From positions 7,231,001-7,295,000 of the forward strand of contig NZ_CP076543.1 of the NCBI RefSeq assembly GCF_030440515.1: a DNA stretch of 64,000 nucleotides, written 5' to 3'. Both the position numbers and the translations under genes were made by a program. Below, in pieces: positions 17,324-24,996 of this stretch (its first letter is position 1; every line of letters begins with the position of its first letter). This DNA is from Streptomyces xanthophaeus (GTDB taxonomy: Bacteria; Actinomycetota; Actinomycetes; Streptomycetales; Streptomycetaceae). The notes under the pieces were generated by a model. The model searched no databases. It saw only the letters and a program-made list of their open reading frames with translations, and had not been told where the DNA came from.

Positions 17324-18502
17324 TCAGGATTCACTGGGACGGGCATAGGTTCGGCCCTTCCAGGACGCCCCGCGGCCCCGGTAGTGCTGCACGGCCGAGT
17401 CGACGGTCATCAGGAGGTACAGCAGCGCGGTGAACGGAAGCAGCGGAGCGAGTGCGGCCGGCTGGCGGTAGTACCGGAGCATCGGCAGGTAGGTGCCGGC
17501 CATCAGCAGCCACGCCAGGCCGCCCGCCCAGGCGATGTCCGGACGCCCGGCCGCGATCCCCGTCAGCAGGGCGGCGGGGGGTACGAGGTAGACGAGCACC
17601 AGCCCGGCCACCGTCCCGGCCAGCAGGAGGGGCTGGTGGCGCAGTTGCGCGTAGGCGCTGCGCGAGACCATCCGCCACAGGTCCGCGAGCGCGGGGTACG
17701 GGCGCACGCTGTCCACCCGCTCCGCGAGTCCCAGCCAGATCCGGCCGCCGGAGCGGTGCACCGCGCGGGCGAGGGACACGTCGTCGATGACCGCCTGGCG
17801 GATGGAGTCGGGGACCCCGGCCCGCACGGCGGCCGTGGTGCGCAGCAGGACGCAGCCGCCGGCGGCCGCCGCCGTCCGGGCGGAGGGCCGGTTGATCCGG
17901 CGGAAGGGGTAGAGCTGGGCGAAGAAGTACACGAAGGCCGGTACGACGAGGCGCTCCCAGAGGCCGACCACCCGCAGGCGGGCCATCTGGGAGACGAGGT
18001 CGAGGTCCGCGGAGGTGGCGGCGGCGACCAATTCGCGCAGACTGTCCGGTTCGTGTGCGATGTCGGCGTCGGTGAGGAGGAGGAAATCGGGCTCGGTGGC
18101 GTGCGCGGTGCGGGCGATCCCGATGCCGTGCCGGAGTGCCCAGAGCTTGCCGGTCCAGCCGGGTGCGGGGTCGCCGGGGGAGACGACGGTGAGCGGGAGC
18201 CCGGGGTACTCGCGGGCGAGCCGGCGCGCGAGCTCGCCCGTGCCGTCGGTGCTGCCGTCGTCGACGAGGATCACCTCGGCCTCGCCGGGATAGTCCTGGG
18301 CGATCAGCGAGGGCAGGCTCCGCGGCAGCACCTCGGCCTCGTCCCGGGCCGGGACGACGATCGCGACGGACGGCCAGCGGGCGGGGGCCGTGCGCGGCGG
18401 GAGGCGGACGTCGGTCCGCCAGAACATGCCCTGGGCGAGGGTGAGCCAGAGCCAGGCGGCGAGGGAGGCGTAGGCCGCGCAGGCGGCGGTGAGGAGGCCC
18501 AT
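17324..18502 (-). CDS. Family 2 glycosyltransferase, HpnB-like (hopene-associated type)
   Basis: The 392-residue protein opens with a membrane anchor (MGLLTAACAAYASLAAWLWL). A GT-A domain follows with VAIVVPARDEAEVLPRSL, VILVDDGSTDGTGELARRL and the LLLTDADIAH metal motif. RQAVIDDVSLARAVHRSGG carries the usual catalytic acid. Four or five C-terminal membrane helices end it. The layout matches HpnB-type transferases, but no hopanoid genes are nearby. ATG at 18502 begins a plausible anchor; an upstream ATG at 18547 is an alternative. Confidence 0.87.
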   Translation of the reverse strand: MGLLTAACAAYASLAAWLWLTLAQGMFWRTDVRLPPRTAPARWPSVAIVVPARDEAEVLPRSLPSLIAQDYPGEAEVILVDDGSTDGTGELARRLAREYPGLPLTVVSPGDPAPGWTGKLWALRHGIGIARTAHATEPDFLLLTDADIAHEPDSLRELVAAATSADLDLVSQMARLRVVGLWERLVVPAFVYFFAQLYPFRRINRPSARTAAAAGGCVLLRTTAAVRAGVPDSIRQAVIDDVSLARAVHRSGGRIWLGLAERVDSVRPYPALADLWRMVSRSAYAQLRHQPLLLAGTVAGLVLVYLVPPAALLTGIAAGRPDIAWAGGLAWLLMAGTYLPMLRYYRQPAALAPLLPFTALLYLLMTVDSAVQHYRGRGASWKGRTYARPSES

Positions 18503-18564
18503 GCCGGCAGTGTGCCGGGCCGGGGCGTACGTGTCCCGCACCCGCACACCCCGGGTGCGGCGGG

Positions 18565-18742
18565 CCTCCCGGCCGGGGGCGCGGTGGCCTCGCGGCGCGT
18601 GTGCGGTGGACTCCTGGCCCGGATGCGGTGGCCTGCCGGCCGGGGTGCGGGGGCCTTCCGGCCTGGATGCGGGGCGTTCCCGGTGGGGGAGTGGCGGCCG
18701 CGGAGCGCGTGTGCGGCGGCATCCCGGCCCGGGGGTGGGCGG
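18565..18742. repeat. 22-bp degenerate tandem repeat, about eight units
   Basis: Between the divergent glycosyltransferase and racemase starts, units of the type CCTGCCGGCCGGGGTGCGGG recur every 22 bases: 18565-18587, 18588-18609, 18610-18631, 18632-18653 and 18654-18675. Three looser units follow, to 18742. The period is not a multiple of three, arguing against a coding repeat. It occupies the shared upstream region. Confidence 0.75.
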
Positions 18743-18819
18743 CTTCGCTGTTCTCCGCGCGCTCCGGCGCTCCGGGGGCTTTCGGTTCTGCCTGGGCGGG
18801 GGTCGACTAAGGTGGCCGG

Positions 18820-19611
18820 GTGAAGATCGCGCTCATGGACTCCGGAATCGGCCTCCTCGCAGCGGCCGCGGCGGTGTGGCGGCTGCGGCCGGACGCGGAC
18901 CTGGTCGTGTCCTCCGACCCCGACGGGATGCCCTGGGGTCCACGGACCCCCGCCGACCTCACCGAGCGGGCACTTGCCGTCGCCCGGGCCGCCGCCGCGC
19001 ACCGCCCGGATGCGCTGATCGTCGCCTGCAACACCGCGACCGTGCACGCCCTGGACGCCGTGCGGGCGGAGCTGGAGCCGGCCATCCCGGTCATCGGGAC
19101 CGTACCGGCGATCAAGCCCGCCGCGGCCGCGGGCGGCCGGGTGGCGATCTGGGCCACCCCCGCCACCACCGGCAGCGCCTATCAGCGCGGGCTGATCCGT
19201 GATTTCGCCGCCGGGGCCCGGGTCACCGAGGTGCCCTGCCCCGGGCTCGCCGACGCGGTGGAGGCGGCCGACGACGCCGCCGTGACGGCCGCCGTCGCCG
19301 CGGCCGCCGCGCTGACCCCGGCCGACGTCACCGACGTGGTGCTCGGCTGTACGCACTACGAGCTGGTCGAGGGCCCCATCCGCGCCGCCCTCGCCGCGCG
19401 GACCCTGGGGGCGGAGCTGGTCTACCACGGTTCCGCCGAGCCCGTCGCCGTCCAGGCGTTGCGGCGCCTGGGGCTGCGGCCCGAGCCCGACCTGCCGCGT
19501 ACGGGCGGACTGACCGTGCTGCGCAGCGGGCGCGAGGGGGCCCTGCCCGCCGCCGCGCTCGCGTACGCCGAAGGCAGGCTGCTCGCGGGCCAGAGCGCGC
19601 CCGTCGGCTGA
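18820..19611 (+). CDS. Aspartate/glutamate racemase family protein (glutamate racemase-like)
   Basis: The 263-residue protein has MDSGIGLL near the start, ACNTAT with the first catalytic Cys at about residue 68, and GCTHYELV with the second at about 177. This is the two-cysteine MurI arrangement. True MurI makes D-glutamate for peptidoglycan. Here the first motif is DSGIG rather than DSGVGG, and the gene is isolated, so it may be a second racemase rather than the essential one. GTG start at 18820, eleven bases after an upstream stop. Confidence 0.85.
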   Translation: MKIALMDSGIGLLAAAAAVWRLRPDADLVVSSDPDGMPWGPRTPADLTERALAVARAAAAHRPDALIVACNTATVHALDAVRAELEPAIPVIGTVPAIKPAAAAGGRVAIWATPATTGSAYQRGLIRDFAAGARVTEVPCPGLADAVEAADDAAVTAAVAAAAALTPADVTDVVLGCTHYELVEGPIRAALAARTLGAELVYHGSAEPVAVQALRRLGLRPEPDLPRTGGLTVLRSGREGALPAAALAYAEGRLLAGQSAPVG

Positions 19612-19632
19612 CGGAGCCCGGACGCGGCCTGT

Positions 19633-19770
19633 AGGGGTCTTGCCGATCAAGGCGGGATCGCGGTGGCCGGTGGGGCATCGTGCCTCGCTGCGGTGTCCTC
19701 GGTCGCCTTGCGATCCCGGCGCCGCCCCGGCCACCGCTCCCTGATCCGGCCTGATCGGCAAGACACCCCT
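19633..19770. mobile_element. MITE-like element, copy 1
   Basis: This 138-bp non-coding segment has imperfect ~27-bp terminal inverted repeats: left end AGGGGTCTTGCCGATCA, right end the complement of AGGGGTGTCTTGCCGATCA. The interior shares long identical runs with the element at 22331-22492, including a 24-base run ending near 19754. It has no transposase gene. It sits between the racemase and the ABC-F promoter. Confidence 0.75.
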
Positions 19771-19787
19771 CCCTAGCGCCCCCCCCG

Positions 19788-19804
19788 CGAGACGAATCGT
19801 CTTG
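19788..19804. promoter_or_regulatory. Operator-like inverted repeat 1 at the ABC-F promoter
   Basis: CGAGACG (19788-19794), AAT, CGTCTTG (19798-19804) is a near-palindrome with one mismatch that overlaps the -35 box. Its half-site is the same as that of the longer inverted repeat at 19841-19864. Confidence 0.5.
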
Positions 19805-19830
19805 CATGCGGTCCGGACCCGGTCTACGGT
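19802..19830 (+). promoter_or_regulatory. Promoter of the ABC-F gene
   Basis: TTGCAT (19802-19807), a 17-base spacer and TACGGT (19825-19830) form a good sigma-70-type promoter. It would start transcription near 19837, about 50 bases before the gene. Confidence 0.6.
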
Positions 19831-19840
19831 TGTCCGCGTA

Positions 19841-19864
19841 ACGAGACGGAGCGGTCCGTCTCGT
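19841..19864 (+). promoter_or_regulatory. 10-bp perfect inverted repeat in the ABC-F leader (operator or RNA hairpin)
   Basis: ACGAGACGGA (19841-19850), loop GCGG, TCCGTCTCGT (19855-19864). It lies just after the predicted transcription start and 10 bases before the AAGGAGG ribosome site. It could be a TetR-type operator or a stable stem-loop limiting translation or elongation. Confidence 0.6.
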
Positions 19865-19887
19865 ATCGCTTGGAAGGAGGATCGCCC

Positions 19888-21498
19888 TTGCGTGCTCCAC
19901 TCGCCACCACCCGGATCGTCCTGTCCGAGGTCACCAAGAGCTACGACACCCGCGTCGTCCTGGACCGCGTCAGCTGTACGGTCCGGCCCGGCGAGCGGGT
20001 CGGCGTCGTCGGGGACAACGGGTCCGGCAAGTCCACGCTGCTCCGGCTGCTCGCCGGACGGGAGCGCCCCGACCACGGAGAGGTCGCCGTCACCGCCCCC
20101 GGCGGCCTCGGACACCTCGCGCAGACCCTCGACCTCCCGCCGGCCGCCCGCGTCGGCGAGGCCGTCGACCTCGCCCTCACGGACCTGCGCACCCTGGAAC
20201 GCCGCATCCGCGCCGCGGAATCCCTCCTCCACCGGGCCGGCCCCGAGGAACTCGTCGCGTACGGAGACCTCCTGGCCGCCTACGAGGCGCGCGGCGGCCG
20301 CGATGCCGAACGGCGCGTCGCGGCCACCCTGCACCGCCTCGGCGAACGCGCCGAGCTCGACCCGGACCGCCCGCTCGGCACCCTGTCCGGCGGCCAGCGC
20401 TCCCGGCTCGCCCTCGCGGCGACCCTCGCCGCCGAGCCGGAACTCCTGCTGCTCGACGAACCCACCAACGACCTCGACGACGAGGCGGTCGCCTGGCTGG
20501 AGGACCATCTGCTCGCCCACCGCGGCACCGTCGTCGCCGTCACCCACGACCGGCTCTTCCTCGACCGCGTCACGACCGCCGTCCTCGAAGTGGACCAGGA
20601 CGGTCGTACGGTACGCCGCCACGGCAACGGCTACGCGGGCTACCGTACGGCCCGCGCCGCCGAACGGGCCCGCCGGGAGCGGGAGTACGAGCAGTGGCGC
20701 GAGGAGGTGCGGGACGCCGAGCGGCTCGCCGACACCAACATCGGGCGGTTCGCCGCGATCCCGCGGAAGCTCCCGCGCGGCTTCAGCGGAGCCGGTGCCT
20801 TCCGTGCCCGGTCCCGGACCCACGGCGCCGCGAGCCGCGTCCGCGCCGCCCGTGAACGGCTGCACCGCCTGAGCGAGCGCCCGGTCGAGCCGCCCCTGCG
20901 ACCGCTGGTCTTCACCGGCCGGTTCACCGAGGGCTCGGCGGGAGTGGTGGAGATCGCCGGAGCAGCCCTGCCGGGACGGCTCGCGCCCGTCTCGCTCACG
21001 CTGGCGCCGGGGGAGCGGCTCCTGGTGACCGGACCCAACGGCGCCGGGAAGTCGACCCTGTTGCACCTGCTCGCGGGTGAACTGGAGCCCGCGGTGGGCA
21101 GCGTACGGACGCCGCCGCGGGTCGGACTGCTCCGGCAGGACGACCCGTGGCAGCGCGAACCGCGTTCCGTCGTCGAGGTGTTCGGCCGGGAGTACGCCGA
21201 CCGGGTGGCGGGTGACGGGCTGCTCGCCCCCGACGACCTCACCCGGCCCGTACGCGCGCTCTCGGCCGGCCTGCGCCGCAAGCTGGAGCTGGCCCGGCTG
21301 GTGGCGCGGCCCCTCGACCTGCTGCTGCTGGACGAGCCCACGAACCACCTGGCCCCGGCCGTGGCGGAGGAACTGGAGGCGGCCCTGGCCCACTTCGGCG
21401 GCACCCTGGTCCTCGTCACGCACGACCGGCGGCTGCGCGCGTCCTTCCGGGGGCGGCGCCTGGAACTTCAGCGGGAGCCGGCCGCCGCGAGCCGCTGA
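19888..21498 (+). CDS. ABC-F family ATPase, probable ribosome-protection (antibiotic resistance-type) protein
   Basis: The 536-residue protein holds two ABC cassettes and no membrane segment. Walker A1 is GDNGSGKST (~42), with signature LSGGQRSRLALA and LLLLDEPTNDLDD. Walker A2 is GPNGAGKST (~381), with LSAGLRRKLELARL and LLLLDEPTNHLAP. A charged inter-domain linker (ERARREREYEQWREEVRDAER) matches the ribosome-contacting arm. The length fits ARE-type ABC-F proteins that dislodge ribosome-targeting drugs. TTG at 19888 is chosen because AAGGAGG lies exactly seven bases upstream. The elaborate leader suggests inducible expression. The drug is unknown. Confidence 0.9.
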   Translation: MRAPLATTRIVLSEVTKSYDTRVVLDRVSCTVRPGERVGVVGDNGSGKSTLLRLLAGRERPDHGEVAVTAPGGLGHLAQTLDLPPAARVGEAVDLALTDLRTLERRIRAAESLLHRAGPEELVAYGDLLAAYEARGGRDAERRVAATLHRLGERAELDPDRPLGTLSGGQRSRLALAATLAAEPELLLLDEPTNDLDDEAVAWLEDHLLAHRGTVVAVTHDRLFLDRVTTAVLEVDQDGRTVRRHGNGYAGYRTARAAERARREREYEQWREEVRDAERLADTNIGRFAAIPRKLPRGFSGAGAFRARSRTHGAASRVRAARERLHRLSERPVEPPLRPLVFTGRFTEGSAGVVEIAGAALPGRLAPVSLTLAPGERLLVTGPNGAGKSTLLHLLAGELEPAVGSVRTPPRVGLLRQDDPWQREPRSVVEVFGREYADRVAGDGLLAPDDLTRPVRALSAGLRRKLELARLVARPLDLLLLDEPTNHLAPAVAEELEAALAHFGGTLVLVTHDRRLRASFRGRRLELQREPAAASR

Positions 21499-22555
21499 GC
21501 CAGCGTACGCAGGTCGTCCGCGTCCAGGACCCGGTCCCCAAAGCCGGGCAGCGGCACGTGCAGCGCCGCCGTCCAGCGGGCGGGGACGGCCGCCTGGCCG
21601 TACCGGGCCCCGGCCAGGGCACCGGTCACCGCGGCCACCGTGTCGGTGTCCCCGCCCAGGTCCACGGCGGCCCGAACCGCCTCGGCGAAGCCGGTGGTGG
21701 TCCGCAGTGCCCACACGGCCGAGCCCAGGCACGGCCACACCGCCCCGTTGAACTCGGTGGCCAGCTCCGGATGCCAGTCGGGGGCGAGCACACGACCGTA
21801 GCGCTCGCGGTGGCCCGGATGCACCGCGGCGAGCGTCGCGGGGAGCGCGGCCAGCGGGTCGGCCCCTTCCAGGGCGACGCGGACGAGCTCGTGCAGGATC
21901 GCGGTTCCCTCCCAGGCGGCCCGGTCGCCGTGCGTCAGGGCCGCGATCCGCCGGGCGGCTTCCATGGTCCCCTCCCGCCCGGCGGGGGCGAAGTAGACCG
22001 CTGAGGTGGCGGCCCGCATCAGGGAACCGTTGCCCGCCGCCCGTGCGTTGATCTGGAAGTGCAGGGCCGCGGCGAGGTCCCAGGACTCGCCGTTGGTCAG
22101 CACGTCCTCGGTCTGCAGCCCGATGTCCTTGGGCTGCCCGGCCGCCCACCGCCGGAACCGGCCGAAGATGTCGGGGAGTTCGAGACCGCCGCACTCCAGC
22201 AGGGACTCCGCGACGAGGACGGCCATCTGCGTGTCGTCCGTGGCCTCGCCGGGGTCCCAGCCGCCGCCCCCGGCCATCTCCGCGCCGCGCGCGGTCAGTT
22301 CCCCCGCCGCCCCGAACTCGTACGGCGCCTGGGGGGTGTCTTGCCGGTCAGGCCGGGCTCGCGGCGCCCGGCACCGCGCCTCGCCGCGTTGTCCTCGGTC
22401 GGCGACGCTCCGCGTCGCCTCCCTCGTCCGCCTTGCGATCCACGGCACCGACCACCGCTCCCTGATCCGGCCTGACCGACAAGACACCCCCCCAGCGCGT
22501 CTCCCGCCGCCGAGCCGATGACGGCTCCCACGGCCCGGTCCAGCCGGGTGATCAC
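21468..22555 (-). pseudogene. ADP-ribosylglycohydrolase family gene interrupted by a MITE-like element
   Basis: The gene starts at GTG 22555, overlapping the TGA of the TetR gene as GTGA. It encodes VITRLDRAVGAVIGSAAGDALG and is then cut by the element at 22331-22492. After the element the family sequence resumes as APYEFG...ATDDTQMAVLVAES, ending DLGGDTDTVAAVTGALAGARYG, but in a different frame. Read from the native start, translation runs into the element and stops at 22295 after about 87 residues. The metal-binding TDDT and DLGGDTDT motifs survive downstream. A GTG inside the element (22487) opens a frame that continues into the enzyme body, so a replacement start is conceivable. Such enzymes remove ADP-ribose from proteins or small molecules. 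Confidence 0.85.
22331..22492. mobile_element. MITE-like element, copy 2, inside the ADP-ribosylglycohydrolase gene
   Basis: This 162-bp element has 26-bp terminal inverted repeats beginning GGGGGGTGTCTTGCCGGTCA at one end and differing by one base at the other. The interior matches copy 1 in several long blocks. It has an extra GC-rich hairpin (GGCGACGC / GCGTCGCC) that copy 1 lacks. The flanks do not show a clear target duplication. Confidence 0.85.
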
Positions 22556-23196
22556 CGAGCCTCCTCCTCGCATACGGACGCCAGCAGTTCGCGCGTGAAG
22601 CGGTCCAGATCGTCCAGGCCGGCTGCCGCCAGGGTCGCCGGGGCGCCGGTCAGCAGGTGGGGGATGGCGCCGTGCAGGGCGAGGGTCAGCGCGCGGGCCC
22701 GATCCGGCCCGGCCGCCAGTCCGGCCGCGCGCAGCAGGTACGCGTGCGCCGTGAAATCCGCCGCCGCGACCGGGTCCAGCAGCGCGGCCAGCCAGGGCCG
22801 GCGCGCCGCCTCGGCCTGGAGTTCCAGATACGCCAGCACGCGGATGCGGCCGGGCCCGGCCGTGTCGCGCAGCAGCCCCGCGAGCAGAGCGGCGAGCTGC
22901 GCCGCGTCGGCAGGCACCGCTCCGAGTCCCGGTCCGGACCCCGGTCCCGACTCCGCTCCCGGCCCTTGCTCCCGCCCGGCGCCCGCCAGGGTCTGCGCCA
23001 GCGCCCGGTACTGCTCCGCGCAGCGTTCGGCCGCGGCCCGCAGCAGGGCGTCGCGGGTCGGGAAGTAGTTCTTGGCGGTGCCCGTCGGCACGGCGGCGGC
23101 CGCGTCGACGGCCCGGTGCGTCAGCCCGCGCCCGCCCTCCTGCGCCAGTACGGCGATGGCCGCGTCCCGCAGCCGGTCCCTCCGGTCCTGATTCAC
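22552..23196 (-). CDS. TetR/AcrR family transcriptional regulator
   Basis: The 214-residue protein has an N-terminal HTH (LRDAAIAVLAQEGGRGLTHRAVDAAAAVPTGTAKNYFPTRDALL), a classic TetR pattern with the 'NYFPTRDALL' variant. A long helical ligand domain and a Gly/Pro/Ser-rich internal loop follow. GTG start at 23196. It is divergent from the FAD monooxygenase, with nested GTGGT/ACCAC repeats in the 84-bp gap, so it most likely represses that gene and itself. Its stop overlaps the start of the broken ADP-ribosylglycohydrolase gene (GTGA), pointing to former translational coupling. Confidence 0.92.
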   Translation of the reverse strand: MNQDRRDRLRDAAIAVLAQEGGRGLTHRAVDAAAAVPTGTAKNYFPTRDALLRAAAERCAEQYRALAQTLAGAGREQGPGAESGPGSGPGLGAVPADAAQLAALLAGLLRDTAGPGRIRVLAYLELQAEAARRPWLAALLDPVAAADFTAHAYLLRAAGLAAGPDRARALTLALHGAIPHLLTGAPATLAAAGLDDLDRFTRELLASVCEEEAR

Positions 23197-23208
23197 GTTG
23201 CCACCCTA

Positions 23209-23250
23209 ACCACAACCGTGGTACCACAGATGTAGTACCACATCTGTGGT
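23209..23250. promoter_or_regulatory. TetR operator region with nested inverted repeats
   Basis: ACCACAGATGT (23223-23233) and ACATCTGTGGT (23240-23250) are perfect 11-bp arms with a 6-base spacer. GTGGTACCAC (23218-23227) is a perfect palindrome, and ACCAC/GTGGT at 23209-23222 forms a third pair. All lie between the two divergent starts. Confidence 0.75.
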
Positions 23251-23280
23251 GATAGTCGTCGCGCGGCGAAGGGGCGGGCC

Positions 23281-24399
23281 ATGAGCGGAACCTCCAGCAG
23301 GCGGGAACCGGGGCACGGAGCGGGCACGGCCGTGGTCGTCGGCGCGGGGGTCGGCGGACTCGCCACCGCCGTCGGCCTGCGCCGTGCGGGCTGGGAGGTG
23401 ACCGTCCTCGAACGGCGCACCGCGCTCGAACGCTACGGAACCGCCTTCGGGATCCACCCCAGCGCCCAGACCGCGCTCGACCGGCTCGGCCTCGGCGACG
23501 CGCTGCGGGCGCGGGCCGTCCCGTACCGGGGAGCCCGGATCCGGCGCCCCGACGGGACGGTGCTCGCCGCCCTCCCGCTCGAACGGATCGAGCGCCGGGC
23601 GGGCCGCCCCGAACTGCTCATCTCCCGGCCCCACCTCATCGACGCGCTGCTCGCCGCGCTCGACCGGCTCGGCGGCGCACGGATCGCCTACGGCCGGCAC
23701 CTCACCGACCCGGCCTCACTCGCCGCCGACCTGGTCGTCGGCGCCGACGGCATCAACAGCGCGGTGCGTACGGCGCACTTCGGCCGGGCCTCGGACCCCC
23801 GCCCGGTCGGGACGGCCGCCTGGATCGGCACCGCCGGATTCGAGACCGGCCGCTACGGCGAGACCTGGGGCGCGGGCCGGTTCTTCGGCATGACCCCCGT
23901 CGAGGCCGGCCGCACCAACTGGTACGCCGCCGTCCCCGGGGCGACCACCGCCCAGGAGGTACGGGAGGCCTTCGCCGACTGGCACGACCCCGTCCCGCGC
24001 GTGCTCGCCGAGAGCGATCCCGCGACCTGGATCCGGTACGAGATGCGCCACCTGTACCCCGCACTCCCCAGCTTCGTCGCCGACGGCCGGATCGCCCTGG
24101 TCGGCGACGCCGCCCACGCCATGACACCCAACCTCGGCCAGGGCGCCTGCACCGCCCTCCTCGACGCCGAGGCCCTGACCCGCGCCGTCGCCGCGGCCGG
24201 ACCGGCCGGGCTGCCCGGCGCCCTGCGCGCGTACGACACCGAGCGCCGCCGCAGCGCCCAGCGCGTCGCCTTCGCCTCCCGGAACCTGCACCGCTTCATG
24301 ACCGGCCGCCACCCGGCCCTGCGCGACGCGCTCGTCCGCCGTGCGGGAGCCGTGCTGCACCGAGTGGGCGAGGGACGGTGGCGGGCAAGCGGAACGTGA
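23281..24399 (+). CDS. FAD-dependent monooxygenase (p-hydroxybenzoate hydroxylase family)
   Basis: The 372-residue flavoprotein has the Rossmann motif VVVGAGVGGLATAVGLRRAG, the second FAD/NADPH motif DLVVGADGINSAVR, and GDAAHAMTPNLGQGACTALLDAEAL that binds the FAD ribityl chain. These define class A aromatic hydroxylases. The divergent TetR gene and operator imply induction by the substrate or a related toxic aromatic compound. The stop codon overlaps the start of the next gene (GTGA). Confidence 0.92.
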   Translation: MSGTSSRREPGHGAGTAVVVGAGVGGLATAVGLRRAGWEVTVLERRTALERYGTAFGIHPSAQTALDRLGLGDALRARAVPYRGARIRRPDGTVLAALPLERIERRAGRPELLISRPHLIDALLAALDRLGGARIAYGRHLTDPASLAADLVVGADGINSAVRTAHFGRASDPRPVGTAAWIGTAGFETGRYGETWGAGRFFGMTPVEAGRTNWYAAVPGATTAQEVREAFADWHDPVPRVLAESDPATWIRYEMRHLYPALPSFVADGRIALVGDAAHAMTPNLGQGACTALLDAEALTRAVAAAGPAGLPGALRAYDTERRRSAQRVAFASRNLHRFMTGRHPALRDALVRRAGAVLHRVGEGRWRASGT

Positions 24400-24929
24400 G
24401 TACGCTGCTACTCATGACGGGTCACCCTCCGGGTCCGCTCTGGGCGGGCCGCGCCACCAACCGCGTGCAGTGGCTGCTCGCCGCCGCCGGTGCGGCCTGT
24501 CTGGCGCTCGGTGTCGAACTTGCCGTCGACTACGCCTGGACCGCGGGCATCATCCCGCTGCTCATGTCCGTGATCGGCTGCCTCGCCGTCGGGCTGCTGA
24601 TCCTCTACGGCACTCTGGCCTTCGTGCACGTCGCCGTCACCGTCGACGCCGAGGCCATGGAGGTGCGCTGCGGCCACATAGGGGTGCCCCGCCGCAGGAT
24701 CCGGCTCACGCAGGTCACCTCCGCCGAGTTCGTCCCCAGCATCACCCCGCAGCAATGGGGAGGCTGGGGACACCGCTGGCGCCCCGAGAAGGGCACCGCG
24801 ATCATCGTCCGGCGCGGCGAGGGCCTGGCCCTCGTCCTCGCCGACGGCAAGCGGTTCACCGTCACCGTCGACGACGCGGAGAACGCCGTCCGCGTCATCC
24901 GCGCCCACCTGCGCGCCCTCACCCGGTAG
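24396..24929 (+). CDS. Two-helix membrane protein with PH-like cytoplasmic domain
   Basis: The 177-residue protein has transmembrane segments at about residues 24-45 and 53-76. A beta-rich domain follows (HVAVTVDAEAMEVRCGHIGVPRRRIRL, GTAIIVRRGEGLALVLADGKRFTVTVDDAENAVRVI) that resembles bacterial PH domains. The GTG at 24396 overlaps the previous stop (GTGA), suggesting coupling; the ATG at 24414 is the alternative. Role unknown. Confidence 0.78.
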   Translation: MSTLLLMTGHPPGPLWAGRATNRVQWLLAAAGAACLALGVELAVDYAWTAGIIPLLMSVIGCLAVGLLILYGTLAFVHVAVTVDAEAMEVRCGHIGVPRRRIRLTQVTSAEFVPSITPQQWGGWGHRWRPEKGTAIIVRRGEGLALVLADGKRFTVTVDDAENAVRVIRAHLRALTR

Positions 24930-24996
24930 AGGTGACCTGCGGAGCGCGGCCGGGCGCCTACCCCTCGGCGAGGCGCGGGGACGTACACTCCGCCAG

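Noticed and set aside
18304..22194. 1296-codon open frame on the minus strand
   Set aside because: It runs antisense across the racemase and ABC-F genes, both of which have clear family motifs. Long antisense frames are expected in DNA with very GC-rich third positions.
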